Source: Streptomyces sp. SW4
GTDB taxonomy: Bacteria; Actinomycetota; Actinomycetes; Streptomycetales; Streptomycetaceae
Length of the DNA stretch: 64,000 nucleotides
Reading direction: 5' to 3'
Assembly (NCBI GenBank): GCA_003248315.1
Contig: QKWM01000004.1
Location: forward strand, 5,267,001 to 5,331,000
The position numbers were made by a program, and so were the translations under genes. Positions 16,236 through 26,008 of the stretch are shown here, one piece after another; within the stretch, counting starts at the first letter, position 1, and every line of letters begins with the position of its first letter. A model generated the notes under the pieces. It was not told the DNA's origin and did no database searches. It saw only the letters and a program-made list of their open reading frames with translations.

Positions 16236-17231
16236 TTGTACACCGCACACCCCGACCGCTACGCGGACATGCCCTACCGGCGCACCGGACGCAGCGGCCT
16301 GAAGCTTCCCGCCCTCTCGCTCGGTCTGTGGCACAACTTCGGCCCGGACCGCCCCGTCGAGACCCAGCGGGCCATCCTGCGCCGCGCCTTCGACCTGGGC
16401 GTGACCCACTTCGACCTGGCCAACAACTACGGCCCGCCGCCCGGCGCCGCGGAGGCGGCGCTCGGCGAGGCGCTGAAGGCCGACCTCGCGCCGTACCGCG
16501 ACGAGCTGGTGATCTCGACCAAGGCCGGATATCTGATGTGGCCCGGCCCGTACGGCGAATGGGGCTCGCGCAAGTACCTGCTGTCCTCGCTCGACCAGAG
16601 CCTGCGGCGGATGGGCCTGGAGTACGTCGACATCTTCTACTCGCACCGCCCCGACCCGGATACTCCGCTGGAGGAGACGATGGGCGCCCTGCACTCGGCC
16701 GTGCAGCAGGGCAAGGCGCTGTACGTCGGCGTCTCCAACTACTCCCCGGAGCAGACCCGGGAGGCGGCCCGCATCCTCGCGGGCCTGGGCACCCCGCTCC
16801 TCATCCACCAGCCGCGCTACTCCCTGCTCGACCGGCGGCCGGAGACCGAGGGGCTGCTGGACGCCCTGGACGAGCTGAGGGTCGGCTCCATCGCGTACTC
16901 GCCGCTGGAGCAGGGCCTGCTGACCGCCCGCTACCTCGACGGGATCCCGGAGGACTCGCGGGCGGCGAGCGACAGCCCGTTCCTGAACTCCGACGCGGTG
17001 ACCGAGGAACTGGTGGGCCGGCTGCGCGAGCTGGACGCGATCGCCAAGTCCCGGGGGCAGTCGCTGGCGCAGATGGCGCTGGCCTGGGTGCTGCGCGGCG
17101 GCCGGGTGACCTCCGCGCTGGTCGGTGCGAGCAGCCCGGAGCAGCTGGAGGACAGCGTCGCCGCCACCCGCAACCTGGACTTCGACGCCGGCGAACTGGC
17201 CCGCATCGACGCGATCGTCACCGGCGGGTGA
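16236..17231 (+). CDS. Aldo/keto reductase, YghZ-like
   Basis: 331 residues, intact. It starts at TTG 16236, placed 6 bp after TCTGGAG. The TIM-barrel signatures are seen: MPYRRTGRSGLKLPALSLGL at the start, GVTHFDLANNYGPPPGAAE with catalytic Asp and Tyr, the Lys in VISTKAGYLMWPGPYG, and GLEYVDIFYSHRPDPDTPLE. The WPGPYGEWGSRKYLL stretch is typical of L-glyceraldehyde 3-phosphate reductase (YghZ). It reduces small aldehydes with NADPH. Probably controlled by the divergent LysR protein. Confidence 0.9.
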   Translation: MYTAHPDRYADMPYRRTGRSGLKLPALSLGLWHNFGPDRPVETQRAILRRAFDLGVTHFDLANNYGPPPGAAEAALGEALKADLAPYRDELVISTKAGYLMWPGPYGEWGSRKYLLSSLDQSLRRMGLEYVDIFYSHRPDPDTPLEETMGALHSAVQQGKALYVGVSNYSPEQTREAARILAGLGTPLLIHQPRYSLLDRRPETEGLLDALDELRVGSIAYSPLEQGLLTARYLDGIPEDSRAASDSPFLNSDAVTEELVGRLRELDAIAKSRGQSLAQMALAWVLRGGRVTSALVGASSPEQLEDSVAATRNLDFDAGELARIDAIVTGG

Positions 17232-17455
17232 GGCACCGGCCGGGGAACGCATCGGGTTTCGGCCAACGGGGCCCGTGAATATGCCAGGAGACTGGCCGGA
17301 AACTCGTGGTGACACTGTTTCAGCGGTCAACATACTCGTCTGCTAGGGCGTCTCACACCACGCGACGGCGCCCTCACGCACCGCACATGATCCGCAGGCC
17401 CGCGCGGCCGCCGGGCCGGGCCGGCCGGCGGACCGCGCGACGGGGGAGGGGACCA

Positions 17456-17866
17456 GTGCACGACGAGTTCCTGTGCCATGTCACCGCGTACGGCGTCTGC
17501 GACGGCCGGCGCATCGGCGTCCCGCTCGGAACGTACCGGGCGCCCACCCTCGCCCTGGCCCTGTGGTGGCTGCGCGACCGCGCCTCCTGGATCGCCGAGC
17601 GCCTCGACCCCCGGCCGGACGCCCCGCACTTACCCTCCGGCGCCCTCACCGAGGTCGCCGACACCGTCCCCGACGTGCCGGCGGTGCTCCGGGCCTGGTG
17701 CGCCGACGACGCCCGGCAGGAACAGGTGGCCGACGAGCTGGCCGCCGGACGGCTGGTGCGCATCGCCACCAGCGACGACACCACCGAGTACGAACTGCTC
17801 GCCGAGTCCGTGGACGCCCTGCGCATGCAACGCGCCGCCCCGCCGCTGCTGGTGCCCGTCGGCTGA
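17456..17866 (+). CDS. Hypothetical protein upstream of the FHA-ABC gene
   Basis: 136 residues, intact, from GTG at 17456 after GGGGGAGGGG. It begins VHDEFLCHVTAYGVCDGRRI and continues with a helical middle (LALALWWLRDRASWIAERLD) and ends VDALRMQRAAPPLLVPVG. No conserved catalytic motif was recognised. It precedes the FHA-ABC gene by 105 bp and has the same direction, but a separate -10 box lies between them, so a shared operon is not required. Confidence 0.6.
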   Translation: MHDEFLCHVTAYGVCDGRRIGVPLGTYRAPTLALALWWLRDRASWIAERLDPRPDAPHLPSGALTEVADTVPDVPAVLRAWCADDARQEQVADELAAGRLVRIATSDDTTEYELLAESVDALRMQRAAPPLLVPVG

Positions 17867-17959
17867 GCCGCCCCGCCCGCCCCGGCCGGCCCCTCTCCTC
17901 CGCCCGGTCGCACCCTCGCCGGCTCTCGGGCTGCCCAGGCGCGCATCTGGGTGAATCGG

Positions 17960-17965
17960 TAGAAT
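17960..17965 (+). promoter_or_regulatory. -10 box of the FHA-ABC gene, leaderless
   Basis: TAGAAT lies exactly 6 bp before the ATG at 17972, and no ribosome binding site is present. This geometry fits a leaderless transcript. Confidence 0.55.
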
Positions 17966-17971
17966 TCTGGC

Positions 17972-20312
17972 ATGGCTGAGCGGCCGGGCGCCCCGACCGC
18001 GCCCGAACTCGTGCTGGAGACCGACACCGGCTCGACGGTCATGAGTCCGAGCCGCGACTACCACGTCGGGCGCGACCCGTTGAGCGACATCGTCATCGAC
18101 GACGACCGGGTCTCGTGGCACCACGCGGTGCTGCGGCCCGAGGACGACCACTGGACCCTCCAGGACGAGCACAGCACCAACGGCACCTTCGCCGACGGCC
18201 ACCGCGTCGACGCCTGGGACGTCGGCCCCGGCAGCGTCATCCGCTTCGGCAGCCCGGCCGACGGCCCCCGCATCGTCCTCCTCGGCCGGCCCGCCCCGCC
18301 GGCTCCCGAACGCCTCTCGGCGGTCTCGCACCCCGGCCTGACCTCGACCTACCGGCAGCCCACGAGCGTGCGCCCGCTGCCCGCCCGCACGGTCCGCATC
18401 GGCCGGGCCGCCGACAACGACCTCGTCGTCGACGACCTGATCGTCTCCCGGCACCACGCCGAACTGCGCTCGCGGCCCGACGGCACGTACGAGATCGTCG
18501 ACCTCGGCAGCCACAACGGCACCTATCTCAACGGCCTGCGCGTCACCGCCGCGACGGTCGGCCCCGGGGACATCGTCGGCATCGGCCACTCGGACTTCTG
18601 CCTCGTCGGCGACATGCTCCAGGAGTACGTCGACACCGGCGAGGTCTCCCTCGACGTGCAGGGCCTGACGGTCGCCGTCGACCGCGGCCGCAAGACCCTG
18701 CTCGACGACGTGTCCTTCCCCGTCCACGAGGACTGCCTGCTCGCCGTCGTCGGACCGAGCGGCGCCGGCAAGTCGACCCTGCTCGGCGCCCTCACCGGCC
18801 AGCGGCCCGCCGACCACGGCACCGTCCTCTACGACGGCCGCGACCTCTACCACGACTATCCGGAACTGCGGCAGCGCATCGGACTCGTCCCGCAGGACGA
18901 CATCCTGCACGCCCAGCTCACCGTCCGCCGCGCCCTGTCCTACGCCGCCGAACTCCGCTTCCCCCAGGACACCGCCAAGGCCGAGCGGCACGCCCGGGTC
19001 GAGGAGGTGATGCGCGAACTCGGCCTCGACCAGCGCGCCGACCAGCCCGTGCACAGCCTGTCCGGCGGACAGCGCAAGCGGGTCAGCGTCGCCCTGGAGC
19101 TGCTGACCAAGCCGTCGCTGCTCTTCCTGGACGAGCCGACCTCCGGGCTCGACCCCGGCATGGACCGGTCGGTGATGCACATGCTGCGCGGCCTGGCCGA
19201 CGACGGCCACACGGTCGTCGTGGTCACCCACAGCGTGCTCAGCCTCGACGTCTGCGACCGGCTCCTCGTCCTCGCCCCGGCGGCAAGGTGGCCTACTACG
19301 GGCCGCCCGACGAGGCGCTGCCCTTCTTCGGGTTCGAGGCGTGGCCCGAGGCGTTCGAGGCCTTCGAGGGGGACCGCGACCGGGACTGGGCGGGCCGGTT
19401 CGCGGGCTCGCCCCTGCACCGGCGCTACGTCGCCGACGACACCGCCCAGCCCCGGCAGCCGCGCTCCGGTCCGGTCGTGATGACCCCGCCGCCCGGCCGC
19501 GCAGCCGGACGGCCCAGCTCGGCACGCTGGTGCGCCGGTACGCGGCGGCGCTCGGCGCCGACCGCACCTTCCTCGCCATCATGGTCGCCCTGCCCTTCGT
19601 GATGGGCGCCATGGCCCGCGCGCTGGCCGGCGGCCGCCTCACCCAGGACACGGCACTGAACGCGCTGCTGATCCTGTGCGTCGGCGGCGTGCTCACCGGC
19701 GCCGCGAACGCGGTGCGGGAGCTGGTCAAGGAACGGGTGATCTACCAGCGGGAGCGGGCGGTCGGCCTGTCCAGATCGGCGTACCTGATGTCCAAGGTCG
19801 TCGTCCTCGGCACGATCACCGTGATCCAGGCGGTGGTGCTGACGCTGGTCGCGCTCCTCGGCGTCGACCTCGGCGCGCCGGGCGGGCGCGGGGTCTTCCT
19901 GCCACCGCTCGTGGAGATCACCGTCGCGGTCGCCCTGCTGGCCTTCACGGCGATGATGCTCGGCCTGCTCATCTCCGCGCTGGTGCGCAAGGAGGAGGTG
20001 ACGATGCCGCTGCTGGTGCTGCTCGCCATCGTGCAGGTCGTCTTCTGCGGCGCGCTGCTCGGTCTGGACGGCGTCCCCGGACTGGAACAGCTGGCGTGGC
20101 TGGTCCCGGCCCGCTGGGCGTTCGCGGCGATGGCCGGCACGATCGACCTCGGCCGGATCGTCCCCGGCGAACGGACCGCCGATCCGCTCTTCGACCACAC
20201 GGCGGGCGTCTGGCTCCTCGACATCGGCATGCTCGTCGTGCTCTGCGCCCTCTTCGGGTTCGTCGTCTCCCGGCTGCTGCGCCGCCACGAACCCGTCGTG
20301 ATGCGGAAGTAG
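17972..20312 (+). CDS. FHA-FHA-ABC half transporter, Rv1747-like (two frameshifts)
   Basis: About 780 residues. FHA domain 1 (residues ~28-90) has YHVGRDPLSDIVIDDDRVS and DEHSTNGTF. FHA domain 2 (~135-205) has IGRAADNDLVVDD, VSRHHAEL and LGSHNGTYLNG. The ATPase shows Walker A GPSGAGKST, signature LSGGQRKRVSVA, Walker B LLFLDEPTSGLD, and H-loop VVTHS. One base is missing near 19276 and another near 19512. The C-terminus has six hydrophobic spans of the ABC2/ABCG type (FVMGAMARALAGG, LVEITVAVALLAFTAMMLG). It has the same plan as mycobacterial Rv1747, a kinase-regulated exporter. It is the first gene of an operon with a repeat protein and a Ser/Thr kinase. Confidence 0.9.
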
Positions 20313-20320
20313 GCGCCCGC

Positions 20321-21311
20321 ATGAGCACCCCCGGCTTCCGGCCCACCCACGTCGTCCCGCAGCACGGGATGCCCGCGTGGGAGACACCCGACCCCGCCAG
20401 GCCCACCATCCCCCTGGACCCGCTGCTGCCGGTGCACCTCGTCGAACGCAGCGGGGACTGGGCGCACGTCCTGTGCTCCAACGGCTGGTCGGCCTGGGTC
20501 GACGGCAGGCTCCTGGTGGCCGTCCCGCAGGATCCGCCCGCCGCCGGCGGCCCCCGGGACCGCACCGCCGATCCGCGGCCGCTGCTCACGCGCGCCGAAC
20601 AGGGCCTGGCCCGCTACCGCGCCGCCGTCGAGGACCTGGCGGGCGGCGCGCTCGACGGGGAGTCCTTCCGCGCCCGCACCCGGGGACTGAGGGTCGGGTG
20701 GTGGTCGACGGCGAGTCGGTGTGGCTGTACGACACCGACCGCTCCCAGTGGGTCCACAGCGACGGCACCCGCGTGAGCACCTACGCGACGGACGACGCCG
20801 TACCGCACGACGCGTCCGCCGCCGAGGGAGCCCAGGTGCCGGACCACGGGCCCCGGCCGGGCGGCCCCGCGCCGGAAGACGCCCACCCCCCGACCCGCAT
20901 GGTGCCGGAAGAGGCCCACCCCCGACCCGCGTGATGCCGGAAGACGCCCACCCCCCGACCCGCGTGGTGCCGGACCACGCCGGGCCGGCGGCGCGGAGCC
21001 GGAACGGCCCCCGGCGGCGGACCGGCAGCACGCGCCCACCCGGCTCGTGCCCGGCACCGCCGCGCCCGGTGCCCCGGCCCCGTGGGAGACCGCCGGGCAG
21101 GCTTCCGGGAGGACCAGGGGCCGGAACCCACGCGCCTGGTCGGGGAGGAGGACCCCCGGGCCGCCGCCGGCCGGCCGCACCCGGAGCGGCGGCGTCCGCC
21201 GCGGGAGCCGGCCTCGGACGCGTCCGAGGGCGCTCCGCCGCCCGCCCCGGAGAGCCCCCGGCGGCGCCCGCGCCCACCCGGATCGTCTCCGGTGACGGGG
21301 AGCGCCCGTGA
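20321..21311 (+). CDS. SH3-like protein with seven P-T-(R/H)-h-V-type motifs (frameshifted)
   Basis: ATG at 20321, 8 bp after the transporter stop. The N-terminal 60 residues contain RPTHVVPQHGMPAWETPD and an SH3-like stretch (LVERSGDWAHVLCSNGWSAW). A second globular part reads VVDGESVWLYDTDRSQW. The long C-terminal tail is disordered, rich in Pro, Glu and Arg, and carries PTRMV, PTRVM, PTRVV, PTRLV, PTRLV and PTRIV. Indels near 20698 and 20925 and elsewhere break the frame. The spaced Thr motifs look like kinase and FHA docking sites. It sits between an FHA transporter and a kinase, whose start it overlaps (GTGA). No database family is known to me. Confidence 0.65.
20871..20968 (+). repeat. 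Three tandem 33-bp coding repeats
   Basis: Units at 20871, 20904 (one C short) and 20936, each encoding PEDAHPPTRVV-like sequence. The missing C in unit 2 causes one of the frame changes in this gene. Confidence 0.8.
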
Positions 21312-22261
21312 ACGACGACACGCGCCCCTTCTCCGGGCGGCCGTCCGAGCTGGTCGGGCGGCAGGTGGCGGGCTACCGGATCGAGCAGGAGATCGGACGC
21401 GGGGGCATGGCCGTCGTCTACCGGGCCCGCGACCTGCGCCTGGAACGCACCGTCGCCCTGAAACTGCTCGCCCCGAACTCGCCCGCAACGACACCTTCCG
21501 GCGCCGCTTCACGCACGAGTCCCGGGCCGCCGCGGCGATCGACCACCCGCACATCGTGCCGGTCTTCGAGGCGGCGAGACCGACGGCGTCCTGTACATCG
21601 CCATGCGCTACGTCCCCGGCAGCGACCTGCGCCACCTCCTGGACCGCCGGGGTCCGCTGCCGCCCGCCACCGCCCTGCGGATCGCGGCCCAGGTGGCCTC
21701 CGCGCTGGACGCGGCCCATGAGCACGGGCTGGTCCACCGCGACGTCAAACCCGGCAACGTCCTCGTGGCCCGCGGCACCGACAGCGAGCACCCGAGCACG
21801 CCTACCTCACCGACTTCGGCCTCACCAAGAAGTCGCTGTCGCTCACCGGGTTCACCACCGTCGGGCAGTTCGTCGGCACCCTGGACTACGTCGCCCGGAG
21901 CAGATCGCCGGCCGCCCGGTCGACGGCCGCTGCGACGTGTACGGGTTCGCCTGCGTCGTCTACGAGATCCTCGCCGGACGCCCGCCGTTCCGCCGCGAGG
22001 ACGACATGGCCCTGCTGTGGGCCCACCAGTACGACGAACCGCCCGCCCTCACCGAGGTCCGTCCCGGCCTGGACGCCGGGGCCGACGCGGTGTTCGCCGG
22101 GCCCTCGCCAAGCGCCCGGACGACCGCCACGACTCCTGCCTCGCGTTCGTCGCCGCGCTGCGGGCGGCGATCCGCCCCGACGGGCCCGTCCCGCACCGGT
22201 CCGCCGAGCGCCCCGCCCGCCGCCGCGCTGGGCGGAGCCCGTCTTCGGGCAACGCAGGTAG
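21308..22261 (+). CDS. Hanks-type Ser/Thr protein kinase (several frameshifts)
   Basis: GTG at 21308 overlapping the repeat-protein stop. Kinase motifs in order: glycine loop IGRGGMAVVYRARD, VALKLL with the ATP-binding Lys, a helix with Glu in RFTHESRAAAAIDHPHIV, the catalytic loop HRDVKPGNVLVA, LTDFGLTKK, VAPEQIAGRPV and VYGFACVVYEILAGRPPF. All catalytic residues are present. Indels near 21480, 21582, 21795, 21896 and 22098 shift the frame. The end is probably PVFGQRR at 22261, about 318 residues, so no membrane span or sensor domain is seen, unlike PknB. It likely phosphorylates the neighbouring transporter and repeat protein. Confidence 0.85.
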
Positions 22262-22324
22262 CGGGCAACGCAGGCAGCCCCCGCGGGCGCCGGGCTCGGG
22301 GCGCCGGTCGCGGAGCCGCCGGTC

Positions 22325-23585
22325 TCACACCGCGCCCCTGCGCCGCCGCACCGCCCACCGGGCGAGCAGCGCGCCGAGGAAGCCGGTGACCAGCCCCCAC
22401 AGCAGGGCGAGGCCGACGGCGCCCACAGCCGTGGCCGCAGGAACAGGTCCCGGACAACCCGCCGCCCAGGTCGCCGATGCCGAGCACGGAGAGCCCGTAC
22501 CGAGCGGAGATCCGGCCGACGAGACAGATCATGAGCACCGTGAGCGCGAGCGCGACGGCCATGTGCGCACCGTGCCGCCACGCCGGCAGCCGGCCCGGGG
22601 TGCGCGCCGCCTTCACGAACCCGGCGCCCAGCAGCAGCACCACGTCGACGACGAGCAGCCACCACACCCGGCCGTCGTGCTCGGAGAGGGTGCCCAGGTT
22701 CAGGGCCGAGACGTCCGGCGTGCGCAGCACCTCGTCGAGGACCCGCGGCATCGGCAGCCCGAACGGCCCTCCACCCGTCCCTCCAGGTCGCGCCCATCCC
22801 GACCGTCAGCGCGAGCCACACCAGATTCGGCAGCCCGAGCAGCAGCACCGCGAACGTCTCGGCCGTGTGGCCCGGGTCGCCGCGACGACCAGCCCGATCA
22901 GGACGCCGATCACCACCAGGACGAGCAGCAGCAGCACCATCGCGTACGCCGCTGGCCGCACCGACGTCTCCCAGCGCAGCACCCGCCCGGGCAGCGGCGC
23001 GCCGTGCGGGACCAGCAGCGCCAGCGCCAGGACGCCCGCCAGCCACAGCAGCCCGAACAGGACGGTCGGCGGCACGTCGGTGGTGAAGCCGACCTTCGGC
23101 GCGAACCCGAACAGGTCCCCGAGCTCGTCCAGCCCCTCGCCGAGGGAGATCTCGAAGGTCTGCCGGGCGGCGAAGGCCAGCCCCAGCAGCGCGAGCAGCC
23201 ACAGCACGGCGATCCGGCCCGCCCAGCCGGCCAGCTCCCGGGCGCCGGCCACCGCGCGATGGCGCAGCGGACGCAGAAACCCCAGGCGATCACCAGCGCC
23301 CCGGTGAGGGTGACCGACAGCGGGATCACGGTCAGCGACGCCTCGGTGCCGGCCAGGCCGCCGGCGTCCCCGGACAGCTCCACCACGCCGCCGACGGCGG
23401 TCACCACGGTCGCCGTGACGACCCGCGGGAAGGCGCCGTCGGGCAGATCGGCGGCGCCCGCGGCCCACAGCCCGAGGGCCGCGACGACGCCCATCGCGAC
23501 CAGCCCGGCCAGCACCGTGACGAGCGCCTGCACCCAGCCGTGGGGACGACCGCGCGGCCGGCGGGGAGGGGTTCGGCGAACTCAC
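22325..23585 (-). CDS. Streptophobe-family membrane protein (several frameshifts)
   Basis: About 420 residues from GTG at 23585. A long hydrophobic protein with roughly ten spans, beginning VTVLAGLVAMGVVAALGLWA; later segments include LVIAWGFCVRCAI, WLLALLGLAFAARQTFEIS, YAMVLLLLVLVVIGVLIG, LLLGLPNLVWLALTVGMG and VGLALLWGLVTGFLGALLA near the end. Frame changes at about 23540, 23262, 22862, 22773 and 22442. The layout matches the Streptomyces streptophobe family, whose function is unknown. It converges on the kinase gene. Related proteins are often next to kinase and DUF6777 genes. Confidence 0.7.
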
Positions 23586-23601
23586 CCTGCCACGCTAAGC
23601 A

Positions 23602-23635
23602 GACGGCCCTCCCGGCGCCCGCCGGGAGGGCCGTC
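23602..23635. terminator. Perfect hairpin between divergent genes
   Basis: A 16-bp perfect stem (GACGGCCCTCCCGGCG and complement) with a CC turn. It lies in the divergent gap upstream of both the streptophobe and DUF6777 genes. It looks like a terminator but no transcript is known to end here; it could be a leader structure. Confidence 0.5.
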
Positions 23636-23830
23636 CGCGTCCGCTTGCGCCCGGACCGGGACCGGAGCACACAATTGAGAAGACGCAGGAGATATGAGGA
23701 GAAGTCCGGGACAGCGCGCCCGTCCGGAACGCGCCCTGCGGACCGAAGCCCGCCGGAGTCGTGCCCATCCCCCGCCGGAGTCGTGCACTCCCCCGTCGGA
23801 GCCGTTCACACCGTCGCGGAAGAAGAGCTC

Positions 23831-25050
23831 GTGAGCGTCGAACCGCCGTCGTCCGGCCGCCCCACCGGACCGCCCTCGGGCCGCTGTCCGGGCCCTCGTC
23901 CGGAACTCCGTCCGGACCCTCCCAGCCGCCCTCCGGCGGCCCCCGCCCCCGCCCGGCGGCGGAGGAAGCTCCACGGGACCCGAGCCGCCGCGCCGCCCCT
24001 GGTGGCGGTCCGCGCCCCGCGTCGCGGTGCTGGCGGCGGCCGTGGTGGCGGCCGTCGTCCTCGCCGTCGTCTTCTCCCGGCCCGGCGGGGAGTCCGGCAC
24101 GGTCGGCGGTTCCGGCACCCAGGGCGAGGTGTTCCTCCAGGCGGCCGGCGCGAGCGGTCCCGACCCGTTCACCGAGTCGACGGCCAAGGACAGCGACGTG
24201 CCCTCCGAGACTGCCTCCCGGAGACCGGATCCGCGCCGGCCCGCGCCCTGCGCGGGTGGAAGGCGGCGACCCCGGGCTGTACGGCGGTACGCGCAACACC
24301 GCCAGCTGCGACGTGGAGAAGCAGATCGACGCGCTGGCCGCCGACCCGGCGAAGAACCGGGCGTTCGCCTCCGTGGCCGGGGTCCGCCCCTCCGAGGTCC
24401 CGGACCACCTGCGCGGCCTCACTCCCGTGCAGCTGCGCATGGACACCCGGGTCACCAACCACGGCTACCGCGACGGCGAGGCCACCCCGTACCAGGCCGT
24501 CCTCCAGGCCGGCACGGCCGTCCTCGTCGACGACCGCGGTGTGCCCCGCGTGCGCTGCGCCTGCGGCAACCCGCTCGCCGAACCGGTCGCCCAGCGGACC
24601 ACGCCGAAGACGACGGGCGACGCGTGGCCCGGATACCGGGCCTCTGAGGTGGTCGTCGTCGAACCGGCGCCCCGGCCGGTGAAGGTGTTCGTCCTGTACG
24701 ACCCGGAGCGCGAGGAGTGGATCGCGCGGCCCGCCGGCGACACCGGCGGCAAGGACCGGGAGACCGGACGCCCCGCCGACCCGGCCTCCCCGACGCCCGG
24801 CGGCACGACACCGCAGTCCCGCCCGGCACGGACCCCACCGGCCCTCCTCGCCCGCCCCGGACACCGGGGACGGCACCACCGAGGGCCCGACCTCCGAGGA
24901 GCCCGGCACCCCCGACGAACCCGGCACCCCGACGAGCCGGGCTCGCCCGAGGGCCCCGGCACGACCGCCCCGCCGCCGGACGATCCGGGCACGCAGTCCG
25001 CGCCCTCCGCCGAGGTGCCCCCGTCCCCGGCCGGCCCGCCCTCGGCCTGA
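23831..25050 (+). CDS. DUF6777-type membrane-anchored protein (frameshifted in N-terminal half)
   Basis: GTG at 23831. An N-terminal Pro/Ser/Gly-rich cytoplasmic tail is followed by a single span (VAVLAAAVVAAVVLAVVFS). The outside domain starts with GEVFLQAAGASGPDPFTEST, which I recall as typical of DUF6777, then GGDPGLYGGTRNTASCDVEK, VRPSEVPDHLRGLTPVQLR, VRCACGNPLAEPVAQ and VVVVEPAPRPVKVFVLYD. The tail has repeated PDEPG/PEGPG units. Indels occur in the first 450 bp and near 24230 and 24848. The three Cys in the domain suggest a disulphide. Its function is unknown; it belongs to the kinase-linked neighbourhood. Confidence 0.75.
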
Positions 25051-25321
25051 CCCGGCGCCCGCGCGAAGGATTCCGGCAGCCGGCGCCCGCGCAAGGGGTC
25101 CGGGCAGCCTCTTCCGCCCCGCGCGGGAGCCGCCCGGGGACTCGTGGACGCCCGTTCCGGACTCCCCGGCCGACCCGCCGGCAACCGGCCCCGGTACCAT
25201 CCGGATGCCCCACGACTGTGACGATGCCCGCAGTGCCGCTCCGGGGACTGGGGAGCCGAGGCGGGGGTACGAGGACTGGTGCAGCAGCGTCCGGCCAGTC
25301 CGGCATCCGAGAGAGAAACGC

Positions 25322-25777
25322 ATGATCGAGCACCTGGACGGGGCAGTGATACCGACTGGTTTCGACGTGCCCGTGGACCCGCTCCGGCGGGCGGCGCACT
25401 ACACGGGTGACCCCGGAAGCATCGCCGAGGCACGTTCCTTCGCCTCGGTCTTCCTCGAACAGCTCAGGATCGAGTGGTGCGCCACGATCGGCCCGCGCGC
25501 CGACGGCGCCGTGCTGCTGGTGGTGAGCGAACTGGTCACCAACGCCGACCGGCACAGCAAGGGCCCCTACATCCTGGAGCTCGAGGGCACGGACAGCACC
25601 GTCACCGTGTCCGTCTACGACAGCAGCGGAACGGTCCCGCGGCGCTTCCCGCGCGACCCCGAGCGCGTCGGCCGACACGGCCTGGAGATCGTGCACGCCC
25701 TGGCCCGGGAGGTCGTCGTCGAGCGGGTCCCGGTCGGCAAGCGCGTGCGCGCCGTGGTGCCGCTGCACGAGGACTGA
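25322..25777 (+). CDS. RsbW-like ATP-binding regulator (GHKL fold)
   Basis: 151 residues, intact, from ATG at 25322. The ATPase N-box is ELVTNADRHSKGP (near residue 78), and the G1 motif region is RVGRHGLEIVHALAREV. The final strand is GKRVRAVVPLHED. The fold is that of anti-sigma kinases of the RsbW/SpoIIAB type that bind SigB-family factors. A SigB-type sigma gene is convergent just downstream, with a shared terminator. Whether it binds that sigma is inferred from position; Streptomyces has many such proteins. Confidence 0.82.
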   Translation: MIEHLDGAVIPTGFDVPVDPLRRAAHYTGDPGSIAEARSFASVFLEQLRIEWCATIGPRADGAVLLVVSELVTNADRHSKGPYILELEGTDSTVTVSVYDSSGTVPRRFPRDPERVGRHGLEIVHALAREVVVERVPVGKRVRAVVPLHED

Positions 25778-25944
25778 CGCACCGCTCCCGGCTCCTGGGC
25801 GACGCCGAGGACCACCTCTCCCCGGACGAGGACGGAGGAACCGCCTCTCCCGGACGAGGACCGAGGACGTTGCCTCTCCGCGGCCCGGGCGACCGCACGG
25901 CCCCGGTACGGTTCCCGGTCCCGTCGGCACGGCCCGAACCCGTC

Positions 25945-25996
25945 GACGGACACCGCCCCGGCACGACGCTCACGTCGTGCCGGGGCGGTGTCCGTC
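25945..25996. terminator. Bidirectional hairpin between RsbW-like gene and sigma gene
   Basis: A perfect 24-bp stem (25945-25968 and 25973-25996) with a CTCA loop. It is the strongest hairpin in the window and serves both convergent genes. Confidence 0.85.
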
Positions 25997-26008
25997 ACCC
26001 GGTCCGGG

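Noticed and set aside
17630..19729. A 699-residue open frame antisense to the FHA-ABC gene
   Set aside because: The opposite strand carries clear FHA and ABC motifs; the antisense frame has low-complexity Val/Gly/Asp composition.
24452..25930. A 492-residue minus frame over the DUF6777 and RsbW-like genes
   Set aside because: Arg/Gly/Pro-rich with no conserved motif; both genes on the plus strand are convincing.
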